A stretch of DNA of 64,000 bases from an uncultured Faecalibacterium sp. (GTDB lineage Bacteria > Bacillota > Clostridia > Oscillospirales > Ruminococcaceae), in the NCBI GenBank assembly GCA_904394215.1, contig CAJFNF010000003.1:1-64000 (forward strand), read 5' to 3'. Positions 32,291 through 41,327 of the stretch are shown here, piece by piece. How positions within the stretch are numbered: the stretch's first letter is position 1; each line of letters opens with the position of its first letter. Made by a program: the position numbers and the translations under genes. Below the pieces are notes generated by a model. The model was given only the letters and a program-made list of their open reading frames with translations. It had not been told where the DNA came from and searched no databases.

Positions 32291-32629
32291 GGAAAAGCGC
32301 TATTTTTTCTGTATCCGCCATATTTTCAAGGCAATCTTTGTGCTGAAAGTGCAAGAATTTTAAATTGGCTCTTTCTCTCGCAGGCAGATTATATTATAAT
32401 AATAGGGAGCAAACAGGATGCAGCCGGTCCCGGGAACCGCTTTAAGAGAGGAAACTCGGGGAGAAATGGCAGGGGAAACTCCCGAAAAGTTCGGTTGTCT
32501 GAACAAAAAAATGGAGTTTGGTGCCCGGGATGAGCCTTTTCTGACCGAAAAAGACCGGCAATGCGCTAAAAATACCGGGAAAACCGGCTGAATATCTGAC
32601 AAATGCGATCAACGGAAAGTGAGGCTGTT
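32291..32629 (+). other. Unexplained 339-base intergenic region between glgP and zapA
   Basis: No gene visible. It holds an AT-rich block TATATTATAATAATAG (about 32390-32405) that looks like a -10 region for zapA, with TTGGCT at 32365-32370 but imperfect spacing. The following 225 bases contain several short helices: CGGGGAG/CTCCCG near 32455-32485, AACCG...CGGTT around them, and CCGG-gaaaa-CCGG near 32575. It could be a long structured leader or a small RNA; I match no known riboswitch class. Confidence 0.4.
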
Positions 32630-33022
32630 ATGGTCAACAAGGTGCGTGTCAACATTGCGGGGGCGCAGTATGCCTTCGCCACCACAGATTCCGAAAAATA
32701 TATCACATCCCTGGCCGAAAAGCTGGACCGTGACATCGGCAAGCTGATGGAATCCAACCCCAGCCTGCCGGTAACCAAGGCAGCGGTGTTCTGCGCCATG
32801 GACTACCTGGACGAATACCAGAAGAGCACCGGCAGTGCAGAGAACATGCGCAGCCAGATCCAGGAGTACATCGGGGACGCGGCCCGGGCCCGGTCGGCAG
32901 AGGACAAGCTGCGGGCCGAAAATGAGGCCCTTCGCCGGGAGGCGGCGGCCCTGCGGGAACAGCTGGACAAGCTGCGCCGCCATGACAAGGACAAGGAAAA
33001 AGACAAGGACCAGCAGCCGTAA
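32630..33022 (+). CDS. zapA: Cell division protein ZapA
   Basis: 130 residues. N-terminal ZapA domain (VNKVRVNIAGAQYAFATTDSEKYITSLAEKLDRDIGKLMESNP) followed by a long coiled coil (ARARSAEDKLRAENEALRREAAALREQLDKLRR) and a lysine/aspartate tail. ZapA bundles FtsZ filaments at the division site. I start it at ATG 32630, after GTGAGG, rather than 32603. It heads a row of plus-strand genes running through the cell-shape cluster. Confidence 0.9.
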   Translation: MVNKVRVNIAGAQYAFATTDSEKYITSLAEKLDRDIGKLMESNPSLPVTKAAVFCAMDYLDEYQKSTGSAENMRSQIQEYIGDAARARSAEDKLRAENEALRREAAALREQLDKLRRHDKDKEKDKDQQP

Positions 33023-33070
33023 CAAGGATGGGCAGACTGGCCGGAGAAGATGCACAGACGAAGGAGAACT

Positions 33071-35146
33071 ATGGCACGAATTGAGATCCTGGCCCCTGTG
33101 GGCAGTGAAGAGATGCTCCGCGCAGCCGTCTATAGCGGCGCCGACGCGGTTTATTTGGGTTTTGCGGGCTTCAATGCCCGGACCGGCGCAGGCAATTTTG
33201 ACGCCGCCAGCCTCTGTGAGGCGGTGCGGTTCTGCCATGCCCGGGGGGTACGGGTCCATGTGGCCATGAACACCACCGTTTACGCCGACGAACTGGAAAA
33301 CCTGGCGGCAGCGGTGCGGGCGGTGGCGGCCAGCGGTGCCGATGCGGTGATCTGCCAGGATATGGCGGTGGCCGACCTGATCCGGCGGATTGCCCCCGAT
33401 CTGCCCCGCCACGCATCCACCCAGATGAGCGTCCACACCCTGGAGGGCGCCCTGAAGATGGCAGAGCTGGGGTTCAGCCGGGTGATCCTGGCCCGGGAGC
33501 TGAGCCTGAAGGAGATCGAGACCATCGCCAAAGGCTGCGGCATCGAGACCGAGTGCTTTGTCCACGGGGCACTGTGCATGAGCATGAGCGGCCAGTGCTA
33601 TATGTCGGCCTTCCTGGGAGGCCGCAGCGGCAACCGGGGCTCCTGTGCCGGGCCCTGCCGCCTGCCCTTTGACGCCAACCCCTTGCCCGAAGGCCGCCCC
33701 GGCAAAGCCCATCACCTGTCCCTGAAGGACAACTCGGTGATCGACCAGCTGGACAAGCTGGAGGCCATCGGTGTGGCCTCGGCCAAGATCGAGGGCAGGC
33801 TCCGGACCCCGGAATATGTGGCGGCGGCGGTGAACGCCTGCCTGGCGGGCCGGGACGGCCTGGCCTATGACCGGGACGTGCTGCAGAATGCCTTCAGCCG
33901 GTCGGGCTTTACCTCGGGCTACCTGGACGGCAAAATCAACGGCACCATGTTTGGCACCCGCAGCGAGGCGGACGCCGAGCAGACCCGCAAGACCCTGCCG
34001 GCCCTGCGGGAACTGTATCGCCGGGAGCGGTCCCGTGTGCCGGTGGAGATGAAGCTGGAGGTGAGCCCCGACGGGGAAAAACTCACCGTCACCGATCTGG
34101 ACGGCAACCGTGGCATCGCCTACGGCGAAACCGAGCCCCAGCCCGCCCGGAACGACCCCGCCGAGGCGCTGCGCCGCAGCCTGTCCAAGACCGGCGGCAC
34201 CCCCTTTGCAGCGGGGGAGATCCAGGTTGAGATGGATGGCGGGCCCTGGTATCTGCCGGGCAGCGCCGTCAATGAGCTGCGCCGGGAGGCCCTGGACAGT
34301 CTGCTGAAAAAGCGGGAAGTGCTGCACCCCTGGAAGGTGGAACCGGTAACCCTGCCGGCCCTGACCCGGCGCACCTGGCCCCCAAAACCCCAGCTGTGGG
34401 CCCGGTTTGAGACCTGGGACCAGGTGCCCCGGGAGGCTCTGGGCCCCCAGGGCCCGGCCCGGCTGATGCTGCCCATTGCAGAGGCGGCCAAAGTCCCCGA
34501 GGACCTGCGCAGCAAGGTGATTCTGGAACTGCCCCGGGCCATGTTCGGCGCTATGGAAGAGGATACCATCCGCCGGGTGGGCCAGGTGAGGGAGCAGGGC
34601 TTTGCAGGCTTTGAGGCCAACAACATCGCCCACCTGCGGATCTGCCAGGGCCTGCCCGTCACCGGCGGCATCGGACTCAACATCACCAACCCCCTGGCCG
34701 CCCAGGTGTATGCGGACTGGGGCCTGTCGGCCCTGCTGGTGCTGCCCGAGGTGAAGGACAGCGAGATGATGTTCATCGCCCCGGCGCACAATGGCCGGCC
34801 GGTGCCCACCGGGGCCATGATCTATGGCCACATGCCCCTGATGCTGACCCGGGCCTGCCCCCTGCAGAACGTCCATGACTGCGCCCACTGCCAGCGGGAA
34901 GGCGTCCTCACCGACCGCAAAGCCAAAAAGTTCCCGGTGCGGTGCAAGGGCGGCGTCCGGACCATCTACAATCCGGTGCCCCTCTATATGGGGGACAAGC
35001 CGGGGGCGCTGCCGGTGGACTATGGCGTGGCCTATTTCACCACCGAGAGCCGGGAGGAGGCCGGCCGGGTGCTGGACCAGATTGTCCGTGCCCAGCCCTT
35101 TGAGGACGAGTTCACCCGGGGCCTGTACTTCAAGGGCACCAACTGA
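33071..35146 (+). CDS. U32 family peptidase/RlhA-like protein with DUF3656 domain
   Basis: 691 residues. The start ARIEILAPVGSEEMLRAAVYSGADAVYLGF and the core ECFVHGALCMSMSGQCYMSAFLGGRSGNRGSCAGPCRLPF (cysteine cluster thought to bind iron-sulfur) define the U32 family; the C-terminal half holds a DUF3656-like insert and more cysteines (NVHDCAHCQRE ... KFPVRCKGG). In E. coli the related YdcP (RlhA) is needed for 5-hydroxycytidine at 23S rRNA C2501, and long U32 proteins with DUF3656 are its likely counterparts, so rRNA hydroxylation is a better guess than proteolysis. ATG 33071 follows AAGGAG by five bases. Confidence 0.88.
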   Translation: MARIEILAPVGSEEMLRAAVYSGADAVYLGFAGFNARTGAGNFDAASLCEAVRFCHARGVRVHVAMNTTVYADELENLAAAVRAVAASGADAVICQDMAVADLIRRIAPDLPRHASTQMSVHTLEGALKMAELGFSRVILARELSLKEIETIAKGCGIETECFVHGALCMSMSGQCYMSAFLGGRSGNRGSCAGPCRLPFDANPLPEGRPGKAHHLSLKDNSVIDQLDKLEAIGVASAKIEGRLRTPEYVAAAVNACLAGRDGLAYDRDVLQNAFSRSGFTSGYLDGKINGTMFGTRSEADAEQTRKTLPALRELYRRERSRVPVEMKLEVSPDGEKLTVTDLDGNRGIAYGETEPQPARNDPAEALRRSLSKTGGTPFAAGEIQVEMDGGPWYLPGSAVNELRREALDSLLKKREVLHPWKVEPVTLPALTRRTWPPKPQLWARFETWDQVPREALGPQGPARLMLPIAEAAKVPEDLRSKVILELPRAMFGAMEEDTIRRVGQVREQGFAGFEANNIAHLRICQGLPVTGGIGLNITNPLAAQVYADWGLSALLVLPEVKDSEMMFIAPAHNGRPVPTGAMIYGHMPLMLTRACPLQNVHDCAHCQREGVLTDRKAKKFPVRCKGGVRTIYNPVPLYMGDKPGALPVDYGVAYFTTESREEAGRVLDQIVRAQPFEDEFTRGLYFKGTN

Positions 35147-35153
35147 AAATCGG

Positions 35154-35180
35154 ACGGCCCCGGGGTAAAACGCGGGGCCG
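35154..35180 (+). terminator. Weak hairpin after the U32 gene
   Basis: CGGCCCCG-gggtaaaacg-CGGGGCCG, an 8-bp perfect stem, but followed by ACTCGTCTTAC rather than a T-run; may only partly terminate. Confidence 0.4.
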
Positions 35181-35227
35181 ACTCGTCTTACATTATACAA
35201 TAGCAATAGGAAAAGGAAAAAACTGTC

Positions 35228-35674
35228 ATGCAGCAAGTCACTGTGAAATATAAAGTTCTGGACCCCCGGGCCCATGTGCCCGCCTATGCCACCGCCGGTG
35301 CGGCGGCAGCCGACCTGTGCGCGGTGCTGGACGCACCCCTGACCCTGGCCCCCATGGAGCGGGCCCTGGTGCCCACCGGCCTGGCCATCGAGCTGCCCGG
35401 CCCCGAGACGGTGGCCCTGGTCTACGCCCGCAGCGGCCTGTCCATCAAGCACGGCCTGTGCATGGCCAACGGCGTGGGTGTGGTGGACAGCGACTACCGC
35501 GGGGAGCTGCGTGTCCCCATGATCAACCTGGGCGCCGAGGCCTACACCATCCAGCCGGGGGAGCGGGTGGCCCAGCTCTGCATTGCGCCGGTGTACACCG
35601 CCGCCTTTGTCCCTGCCGAGACCCTGGGGGATACCGCCCGGGGCGAGGGGGGCTTTGGCTCCACCGGCAAGTGA
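35228..35674 (+). CDS. dut: dUTP diphosphatase
   Basis: 148 residues, trimeric dUTPase that hydrolyses dUTP to dUMP and keeps uracil out of DNA. All five family motifs are visible: TAGAAAADLCA (I), YARSGLSIKHG (II), GVVDSDYRGEL (III, catalytic Asp), IQPGERVAQLCI (IV) and RGEGGFGSTGK (V, the P-loop-like tail). RBS region AAAAGGAAAA. The Maf gene follows after 13 bases with overlapping function in nucleotide pool cleaning. Confidence 0.96.
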   Translation: MQQVTVKYKVLDPRAHVPAYATAGAAAADLCAVLDAPLTLAPMERALVPTGLAIELPGPETVALVYARSGLSIKHGLCMANGVGVVDSDYRGELRVPMINLGAEAYTIQPGERVAQLCIAPVYTAAFVPAETLGDTARGEGGFGSTGK

Positions 35675-35687
35675 GGGGGCAGGAAGG

Positions 35688-36266
35688 ATGAAACTGATTC
35701 TTGCCTCGGGCAGTCCCCGGCGCCGGGAACTGCTGAGCCTGTACACCACAGACTTTGAAGTATGCGTCAGCGCCTTTGATGAAAGGGCAGTCCATGCCGA
35801 AAACCCGGCGGCCCTGGCCCAGGCTTTGGCCCGGGGCAAGTGCCTGACGGTGTCGGAGCAGCACCCCGGCTGCCTGGTGGTGGGCAGCGACACGGTGGTG
35901 GAGCTGGAGGGGGAAGTCTTTGGCAAACCCAAAGATGCCTCCGATGCCCGCCGGATGCTGCGGGCCCTGTCGGGCCGGACTCACCAGGTCCACACCGGGG
36001 TCTGCATCACGGACGGCGCCCGCACCGAGAGCTTTGTGGATACCTGCCGGGTCACCTTTTTCCCCATCCCGGAGGAAGAGCTGGAACAGTGCATCGCCAG
36101 CGGCGAGCCCTTTGACAAGGCGGGGGCCTACGCCATCCAGGGCCAGGCGGCCCTCTGGCTGGACCGGCTGGAAGGAGACTACTACACCATCATGGGACTG
36201 CCGGTCAGCCGTACCGTCCGGCTTTTGAAATCCTTCCGGGAAGAAAAAGTGGACGTGGAAAGATGA
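35688..36266 (+). CDS. Maf-like nucleoside triphosphate pyrophosphatase
   Basis: 192 residues. The N-terminal signature LILASGSPRRRELLSLY, VVGSDTVVELEGEVFGKP, and AGAYAIQGQAALWLDRLEGDYYTIMGLPV place it in the Maf family, which hydrolyses dTTP/UTP and modified nucleotides; in Bacillus Maf is linked to septum formation. ATG 35688 follows GGAAGG; the upstream start in the ORF track overlaps dut. It immediately precedes mreBCD, as in many Firmicutes. Confidence 0.93.
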   Translation: MKLILASGSPRRRELLSLYTTDFEVCVSAFDERAVHAENPAALAQALARGKCLTVSEQHPGCLVVGSDTVVELEGEVFGKPKDASDARRMLRALSGRTHQVHTGVCITDGARTESFVDTCRVTFFPIPEEELEQCIASGEPFDKAGAYAIQGQAALWLDRLEGDYYTIMGLPVSRTVRLLKSFREEKVDVER

Positions 36267-36294
36267 AAAAACCGGGAAAAATCGTCAAAGCACT

Positions 36295-36322
36295 TGTGAA
36301 AACGGGGCTTTGTGACTATAAT
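36295..36322 (+). promoter_or_regulatory. Promoter upstream of mreB
   Basis: TTGTGA (36295-36300), 16-bp spacer, TATAAT (36317-36322). It leaves a leader of about 145 bases before mreB in which I recognise no element. Confidence 0.6.
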
Positions 36323-36473
36323 AATGAGAGGGCTGGCCTGCCCTGGGACAGTTGTGCCCAAAACAGGCTGTGAAAGAGAGAAATCTGGGACTTCCGGTTT
36401 CCTGCTGGACCGGGAGAAACTTTACCGAAATAGAGTTTGAGGCAACTGGAGTTTAGAAGGAGTTAGCTGCGCT

Positions 36474-37496
36474 ATGAGTTTTCTGTCAAAAGATGTCGGG
36501 ATTGACCTGGGTACTGCCAATACCCTGGTTTACATGAAGGGCAAGGGCATCATCATGCGGGAGCCCTCGGTTGTGGCCGTGGATACCCGCAACGATGAGG
36601 TGCGCTGCGTGGGCGCCGAGGCAAAGGCTGTCATCGGCCGTACCCCCGGCAGCATTGTGGCGGTCCGTCCCCTGAAGGACGGCGTCATCGCCGACTTTGA
36701 TATCACCGCCAACATGCTGGAAAATTTCCTGAAGAAGGCCTGCGGCAACAGCCTGTTTGCCCGTCCCCGTGTGGTGATCTGCATCCCCTCGGGCGTCACC
36801 GAGGTGGAGCGCCGGGCCGTCCGTGAGGCGACCCTGAAGGCAGGCGCCCGCCAGGTGTCGGTGATCGAGGAGCCCATGGCAGCCGCCATCGGCGCCGGCC
36901 TGCCCATCAGCGAGCCCACCGGCAGCATGATCGTGGACATCGGCGGCGGCACTGCCGAGATCGCTGTGATTTCCCTGGGCGGCATTGTGGCTTCCCGCAG
37001 CGTCCGGATGGCCGGCGATATGTTCGACCAGGCCATCATCGCCTTCATCAAGCGCAAGTATAACCTGCTGATCGGTGAGCGCACCGCTGAGCAGATCAAG
37101 ATCGACATCGGCTCCGCCTACAAGCTGGAGGAGGAGATGACCATGGAGATCAAGGGCCGCAACCTGGTGGACGGCCTGCCCAAGAATATTGTGGTCCACT
37201 CCGAGGATGTCCGGGAGGCCCTGCTGGAGTGCCTGGTCAAGATCACCGACGCCATCAAGGAAACCCTGGAGCGGACCCCGCCCGAGCTGAGCGCCGATAT
37301 CATCGACCGCGGCATCACCCTGACCGGCGGCGGCGCCCTGCTGCGGGGCCTGGATAAGCTGATCCAGAGCGAGACCGGCATCGACGTCCATGTGGCCGAG
37401 AACCCCCTGGACTGCGTGGCCACCGGCGCCGGCGCTGTGCTGGACCATGTGGATCTGCTGCACGACGTGCTGGATACCGACGGGGATCACATGTAA
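36474..37496 (+). CDS. mreB: Rod shape-determining protein MreB
   Basis: 340 residues, bacterial actin that guides lateral wall synthesis. Actin-fold phosphate loops are clear: DVGIDLGTANTLVYMKGKGI (phosphate 1), IVDIGGGTAEIAVISLGGI (phosphate 2) and ITLTGGGALLRGLDKLI (adenosine loop). The amphipathic N-terminus is short (MSFLSKD). RBS GAAGGAG lies about 13 bases upstream, a little far. It is followed by a terminator-like hairpin and then mreC, so the amount of mreCD/PBP2 message may be lower than that of mreB. Confidence 0.96.
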   Translation: MSFLSKDVGIDLGTANTLVYMKGKGIIMREPSVVAVDTRNDEVRCVGAEAKAVIGRTPGSIVAVRPLKDGVIADFDITANMLENFLKKACGNSLFARPRVVICIPSGVTEVERRAVREATLKAGARQVSVIEEPMAAAIGAGLPISEPTGSMIVDIGGGTAEIAVISLGGIVASRSVRMAGDMFDQAIIAFIKRKYNLLIGERTAEQIKIDIGSAYKLEEEMTMEIKGRNLVDGLPKNIVVHSEDVREALLECLVKITDAIKETLERTPPELSADIIDRGITLTGGGALLRGLDKLIQSETGIDVHVAENPLDCVATGAGAVLDHVDLLHDVLDTDGDHM

Positions 37497-37570
37497 ACCC
37501 TCTGGCCGGGCTGCGGGGCGGGATGGATATTCCGGCCCCCGGGACGGCATAACGATACCAAGGAAAAGAG

Positions 37571-37603
37571 AAGCGCGGATGGCACCGGCTGTCCGCGCTT
37601 TTT
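37571..37603 (+). terminator. Intercistronic terminator between mreB and mreC
   Basis: AAGCGCGGA-tggcaccggctg-TCCGCGCTT followed by TTT; a 9-bp stem with T-run, 75 bases after mreB and 25 bases before the mreC start. Confidence 0.75.
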
Positions 37604-37627
37604 CACCCAGTGAAGGGGAGGAAGGCC

Positions 37628-38458
37628 GTGAAAGATTTTTTTGAGACCTGGAAATTCAGGATTCTGATCGCGGTGGCGGTCTTTCTGGCGGGGCTGATGG
37701 CCTATGCTGCGGCCAACGGCCGGCTGACTGCCGCCCCCCAGGAACTGCTGAGCGTGGCGGCAGCACCCTTCCAGAAGGTGGCCTCCCTGGTGGGCGGGGG
37801 GATCTCGTCGGTGTGGGACAAATACACCAGCATCGACGAGACCATGGCGGAAAACGAATCCCTGCGGGAGGAAAACGCCGAGCTGCGCCGCCAGCTGGTG
37901 GACTACGACCAGATGAAGGCGGAGAACGAGGCCTTCAAGAACCTGGCCGGCATCCAGGAGGATAACCCCGAGATGAGCTTTGTCCCCGCCTTTGTGATTG
38001 GCCGGGACGGCCTGGACGCCTTCGGCGGCTTTACCCTGGACAAGGGCACCGCCCAGGGGGTGGAGCGGGGCGACACCGTCATCGATGATGAGGGCCAGCT
38101 GCTGGGCACCGTCATTGAGGCGGACCTGACCAGCTGCCGGGTGCTGACCATCCTGCACCCCAGCTTCAACGCGGCGGGTGTGGTGTCCCGTACCCGGGAC
38201 AACGGCATCCTCACCGGCGACGCCTCCTATGCAGCCCAGGGCCAGTGCATCTTCACCGACCTGTCCCGTGAATCCATGGCGTCGGTGGGGGACGAGGTCA
38301 TCACCACCGGTCTGGGCGGGGTGTATCCGCCGGACCTGCTGGTGGGACGGATCGTCAGCATTGAGCCTGAGGCCAGCGGCACTTCGGTCGTCGCGGTGAT
38401 CCAGCCCGACGCCGACGTGCTGGGGGTCAAACAGGCCTTCATCATCACCGATTACTGA
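37628..38458 (+). CDS. mreC: Rod shape-determining protein MreC
   Basis: 276 residues. One membrane helix (RILIAVAVFLAGLMAYAA, about residues 10-28), a coiled coil (ENESLREENAELRRQLVDYDQMKAENEAFKNL) and the double beta-barrel MreC domain (AFVIGRDGLDAFGGFTLDKGTAQGVERGDTV ... GDEVITTGLGGVYPPDLLVGRI). It links MreB to the extracellular elongation enzymes. I choose GTG 37628, six bases after GGGGAGG, over GTG 37610, which lies within that site. Confidence 0.94.
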   Translation: MKDFFETWKFRILIAVAVFLAGLMAYAAANGRLTAAPQELLSVAAAPFQKVASLVGGGISSVWDKYTSIDETMAENESLREENAELRRQLVDYDQMKAENEAFKNLAGIQEDNPEMSFVPAFVIGRDGLDAFGGFTLDKGTAQGVERGDTVIDDEGQLLGTVIEADLTSCRVLTILHPSFNAAGVVSRTRDNGILTGDASYAAQGQCIFTDLSRESMASVGDEVITTGLGGVYPPDLLVGRIVSIEPEASGTSVVAVIQPDADVLGVKQAFIITDY

Positions 38459-38492
38459 GATTTGGGATCACCCAGAGAAAGGCGGGACTGAA

Positions 38493-39026
38493 ATGGAATC
38501 GCGCCGCAAGCGCAGGCGTTCCCAGCTGTACAAATGGGGCCTGTATGTTCTGCTGCTTCTGGCCTGCACGGTGCTGCAGACCATCCCGGGGTTTTTGCAG
38601 TTTGGCCAGGCCAAGCCGGTCTTTCTGCTGCCGCTGGCTCTGGCGGTGGCGGTCTGCGAGGATGAATTTTCGGGGGCCCTGTTCGGCGCCGTCTGCGGCC
38701 TGATGTGGGACTATACCGCCGGCCGCACCGCCGGCCTGCTGGCCCTGGCCCTGATGGGGCTGAGCTTTGGCCTTTCGGTGGCCAGCCAGCTGTACCTGAA
38801 ACTCACCTCCACCAATTTCGCCCTGCTGACGGCGGGGGCCCTGTGGCTGGTGCTGTCCAGTGACTTTTTGTTTTACTACGCCATGCCGGGCTACAGCAAT
38901 ATGCTGGAGCGGTATATCGGCTATGTGCCGCTGACCATTGGGATGAGCGCTCTGCTGTCGGTCCTGCTCTACCGGGCGGTGAGCTGGGCCAGCGAAACCT
39001 TTAAAATTGACAACGGCGTCATCTGA
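38493..39026 (+). CDS. mreD: Rod shape-determining protein MreD
   Basis: 177 residues, polytopic membrane protein with a very basic N-terminus (MESRRKRRRSQLYKWG) and about five helices, including VLLLLACTVLQTIPGFL and LLPLALAVAVCEDEFSGALFG, with the family pattern GLMWDYTAGRTAGLLAL. It lies 34 bases after mreC and slightly before the PBP2 gene; all act in cell elongation. Confidence 0.9.
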   Translation: MESRRKRRRSQLYKWGLYVLLLLACTVLQTIPGFLQFGQAKPVFLLPLALAVAVCEDEFSGALFGAVCGLMWDYTAGRTAGLLALALMGLSFGLSVASQLYLKLTSTNFALLTAGALWLVLSSDFLFYYAMPGYSNMLERYIGYVPLTIGMSALLSVLLYRAVSWASETFKIDNGVI

Positions 39027-39069
39027 CGCCCTGTTTTCAAAAACCAACGCAAAAGGGGGGACCCTCTCC

Positions 39070-41139
39070 TTGGATGAACATAAAATGGTAGTGCGCCGCC
39101 TGGCGCTGCTGGTTGCGGCGGCCCTGGTGGTGTTTGCACTCTATGCCCTGCGCCTAATTTTCCTGCAGCTGGTCCACGGGGAGGAGTTTGCCGACCAGGC
39201 CACCAACACCACCGAATACCGCTTCAATGTCACGGCAGCCCGTGGGGATATCGTGGACAGCGCCGGGCGCCGGATCGCCACCAGCACCACCTCCTACAAC
39301 GTGGAGCTGAGCAAGCTGCTGATCGGGGATAACGACCTCAACGAGACCATCCGCAGTGCGGTGGAGATTCTCCAGGCCAACGGGGAAAGCTGGAACGACG
39401 GCCTGCTGATCGGTTACGCCGATGAGAGCGGAAACTACGCCTTCACCGGGGATCCCGCCAGCGAGACCGACCAGAAAGCCATCGCAGCGGTAAAGGAGGC
39501 CTTGGGCCTCCAGCAGTATGCCACCGCAGATGACGTTATGGCCCGGCTGATTGAGGAATACCAGCTGGAAGACTACGCCCCCGCCTGGCAGCGGATTCTG
39601 GGCGGCATCCATTACCAGATGGAGCAGGAGGCCTTCTCCAACGTCAACAATTTCACCCTGGCCGAGAATGTGTCGGACAAGACGGTGGCTACCGTCAAGG
39701 AGCACAGCCTGACCCTGCCCGGGGTGGAGATTGCCCAGACCAGTGTCCGCAGCTACACCGACGGCACCATCCTGCCCCATGTGCTGGGCCGGGTGGGGAA
39801 GATTACCGCGGAGATGTGGCGGGTCACCGATGAAAACGGCCAGGTCACCTATCCGCTGCGGGACAAGGGCTACGCCATGAATGACGTGATCGGCATTTCG
39901 GGCCTGGAGTCTGCCTACGAGGATGAGCTCCGGGGCCAGGACGGCGTGGAGACCATCACCCGGGACAGCGACGGCGTCATCATTGACACCAGCGTCACCA
40001 CCGAGCCCCAGCCGGGCAAGACGGTGATGCTGACCATCAACAGCGAGTTCCAGAAGGCGGTGGACGAGGCCCTGGCCCGGAACGTCCAGCAGATCGCCGC
40101 CACCTACAATGTGGACGCCAGCGCCGGCGCCGTGGTGGTCATTGACGTCAAGACCGGCGCCATCCTGGCCTGCTCCAATTATCCCAGCTACGACCAGAAC
40201 CTCTACAGCACCCAATATGCCGAGTACAGCGCCAACCCCGGCCTGCCCCTGTACAACCGGGCGCTGCAGGGCCTGTATACCCCTGGTTCCACCTATAAGC
40301 CTTCGGTGGCCATTGCGGCGCTGCTGAGCGGCGTCATTGACCGCAGCAGCACCGTCAACTGCACCGGCGTCTACAACTATTACAAGGACTACCACCCCCG
40401 CTGCACCCAGCATGGCCACAGCGGCAACGTCGATGTGGTGACCGCCCTGAAGTGGAGCTGCAATATCTTCTTCTATGATGTGGGCCGCCGCACCACCAGT
40501 GATGTGTATGACTCCTATGCCTACCGTCTGGGCCTGGGTGTTCCCACCGGCGTGGAAGTCAGCGAGTCCACCGGACGGCTGACCACCAAAGAGGATTCCA
40601 ACTACACTGACTCTCTGGAAATCCAGGCGGCCATCGGCCAGGGCAACACGGTGGTGACCCCGGTCCAGCTGGCCACCTATGCGGCCACCATCGCCAACAA
40701 GGGCGTCCGTTACCGGACCCATTTTGTGAAAGCCCTGCTGGACACCAACACCGGCGAGGTGCTGGAGGAGACCCAGCCCGAGATTGTGGATGTCATCGAG
40801 GATGACAAGGGCGCCTTCGACACGGTGGAGGAAGGCATGGTGGGCGTGTCCCAGACCATCGCTGAGCTGGCCAATTACCCCTATACCATCGCCTGCAAGA
40901 CCGGCACCCCCCAGCGCAGCGATGGGTATAAGGTAGGCAATACCACCAAATACTACACCAACTCCACCATGATCGCCTATGGCCCGGTGGAGGATCCCCA
41001 GATTGCGGTGGGCATTGTGGTGGAATACGGCGGCGGCGGTTCCCGTACCGGCGAGCTGGTGACGGATATCTTCAACGCCTATTTCTTTGAGCGTTCCAAC
41101 AGCATGACCCCCGTCCAGGAGGGCCAGCTGCTGGAGTGA
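39070..41139 (+). CDS. mrdA: Penicillin-binding protein 2 (elongasome transpeptidase)
   Basis: 689 residues. An N-terminal helix (LALLVAAALVVFALYALRLIFLQL) anchors the protein; a dimerisation/pedestal domain (AARGDIVDSAGRRIATSTTSYNVEL) follows and then the transpeptidase domain with SxxK in TPGSTYKPSVAIAALL, SxN in KWSCNIFFYDVG and KTG in IACKTGTPQRS. It cross-links peptidoglycan with MreBCD. The ORF track begins at TTG 39007 inside mreD; I prefer TTG 39070, ten bases after AAAGGGGGG, with ATG 39085 as an alternative. No RodA gene follows directly. Confidence 0.93.
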   Translation: MDEHKMVVRRLALLVAAALVVFALYALRLIFLQLVHGEEFADQATNTTEYRFNVTAARGDIVDSAGRRIATSTTSYNVELSKLLIGDNDLNETIRSAVEILQANGESWNDGLLIGYADESGNYAFTGDPASETDQKAIAAVKEALGLQQYATADDVMARLIEEYQLEDYAPAWQRILGGIHYQMEQEAFSNVNNFTLAENVSDKTVATVKEHSLTLPGVEIAQTSVRSYTDGTILPHVLGRVGKITAEMWRVTDENGQVTYPLRDKGYAMNDVIGISGLESAYEDELRGQDGVETITRDSDGVIIDTSVTTEPQPGKTVMLTINSEFQKAVDEALARNVQQIAATYNVDASAGAVVVIDVKTGAILACSNYPSYDQNLYSTQYAEYSANPGLPLYNRALQGLYTPGSTYKPSVAIAALLSGVIDRSSTVNCTGVYNYYKDYHPRCTQHGHSGNVDVVTALKWSCNIFFYDVGRRTTSDVYDSYAYRLGLGVPTGVEVSESTGRLTTKEDSNYTDSLEIQAAIGQGNTVVTPVQLATYAATIANKGVRYRTHFVKALLDTNTGEVLEETQPEIVDVIEDDKGAFDTVEEGMVGVSQTIAELANYPYTIACKTGTPQRSDGYKVGNTTKYYTNSTMIAYGPVEDPQIAVGIVVEYGGGGSRTGELVTDIFNAYFFERSNSMTPVQEGQLLE

Positions 41140-41235
41140 GAATGGGTACGAAACAGTGAAAAAATTTTCGTATCTGTATGGAAAAATCACCCGGGATTTA
41201 AAAAATTTGAAGGATCTGTATAAAAACAGTTGCTA

Positions 41236-41264
41236 TTCTGAGGAAAATGTGGTACCATTATAAT
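41236..41264 (+). promoter_or_regulatory. Probable promoter of mgsA
   Basis: TTCTGA (41236-41241), 17-bp spacer, TATAAT (41259-41264). Perfect -10, weak -35. Confidence 0.5.
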
Positions 41265-41327
41265 TGGAATGGCAGCATAATAGATCGGTAGTGATTTTGT
41301 GTGTCTTGGCAAAGGAGATGGATACGG

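Noticed and set aside
32440-32490. RNase P RNA-like GAGGAAAnTC string upstream of zapA
   Set aside because: The other universally conserved RNase P segments are absent and the region is too short.
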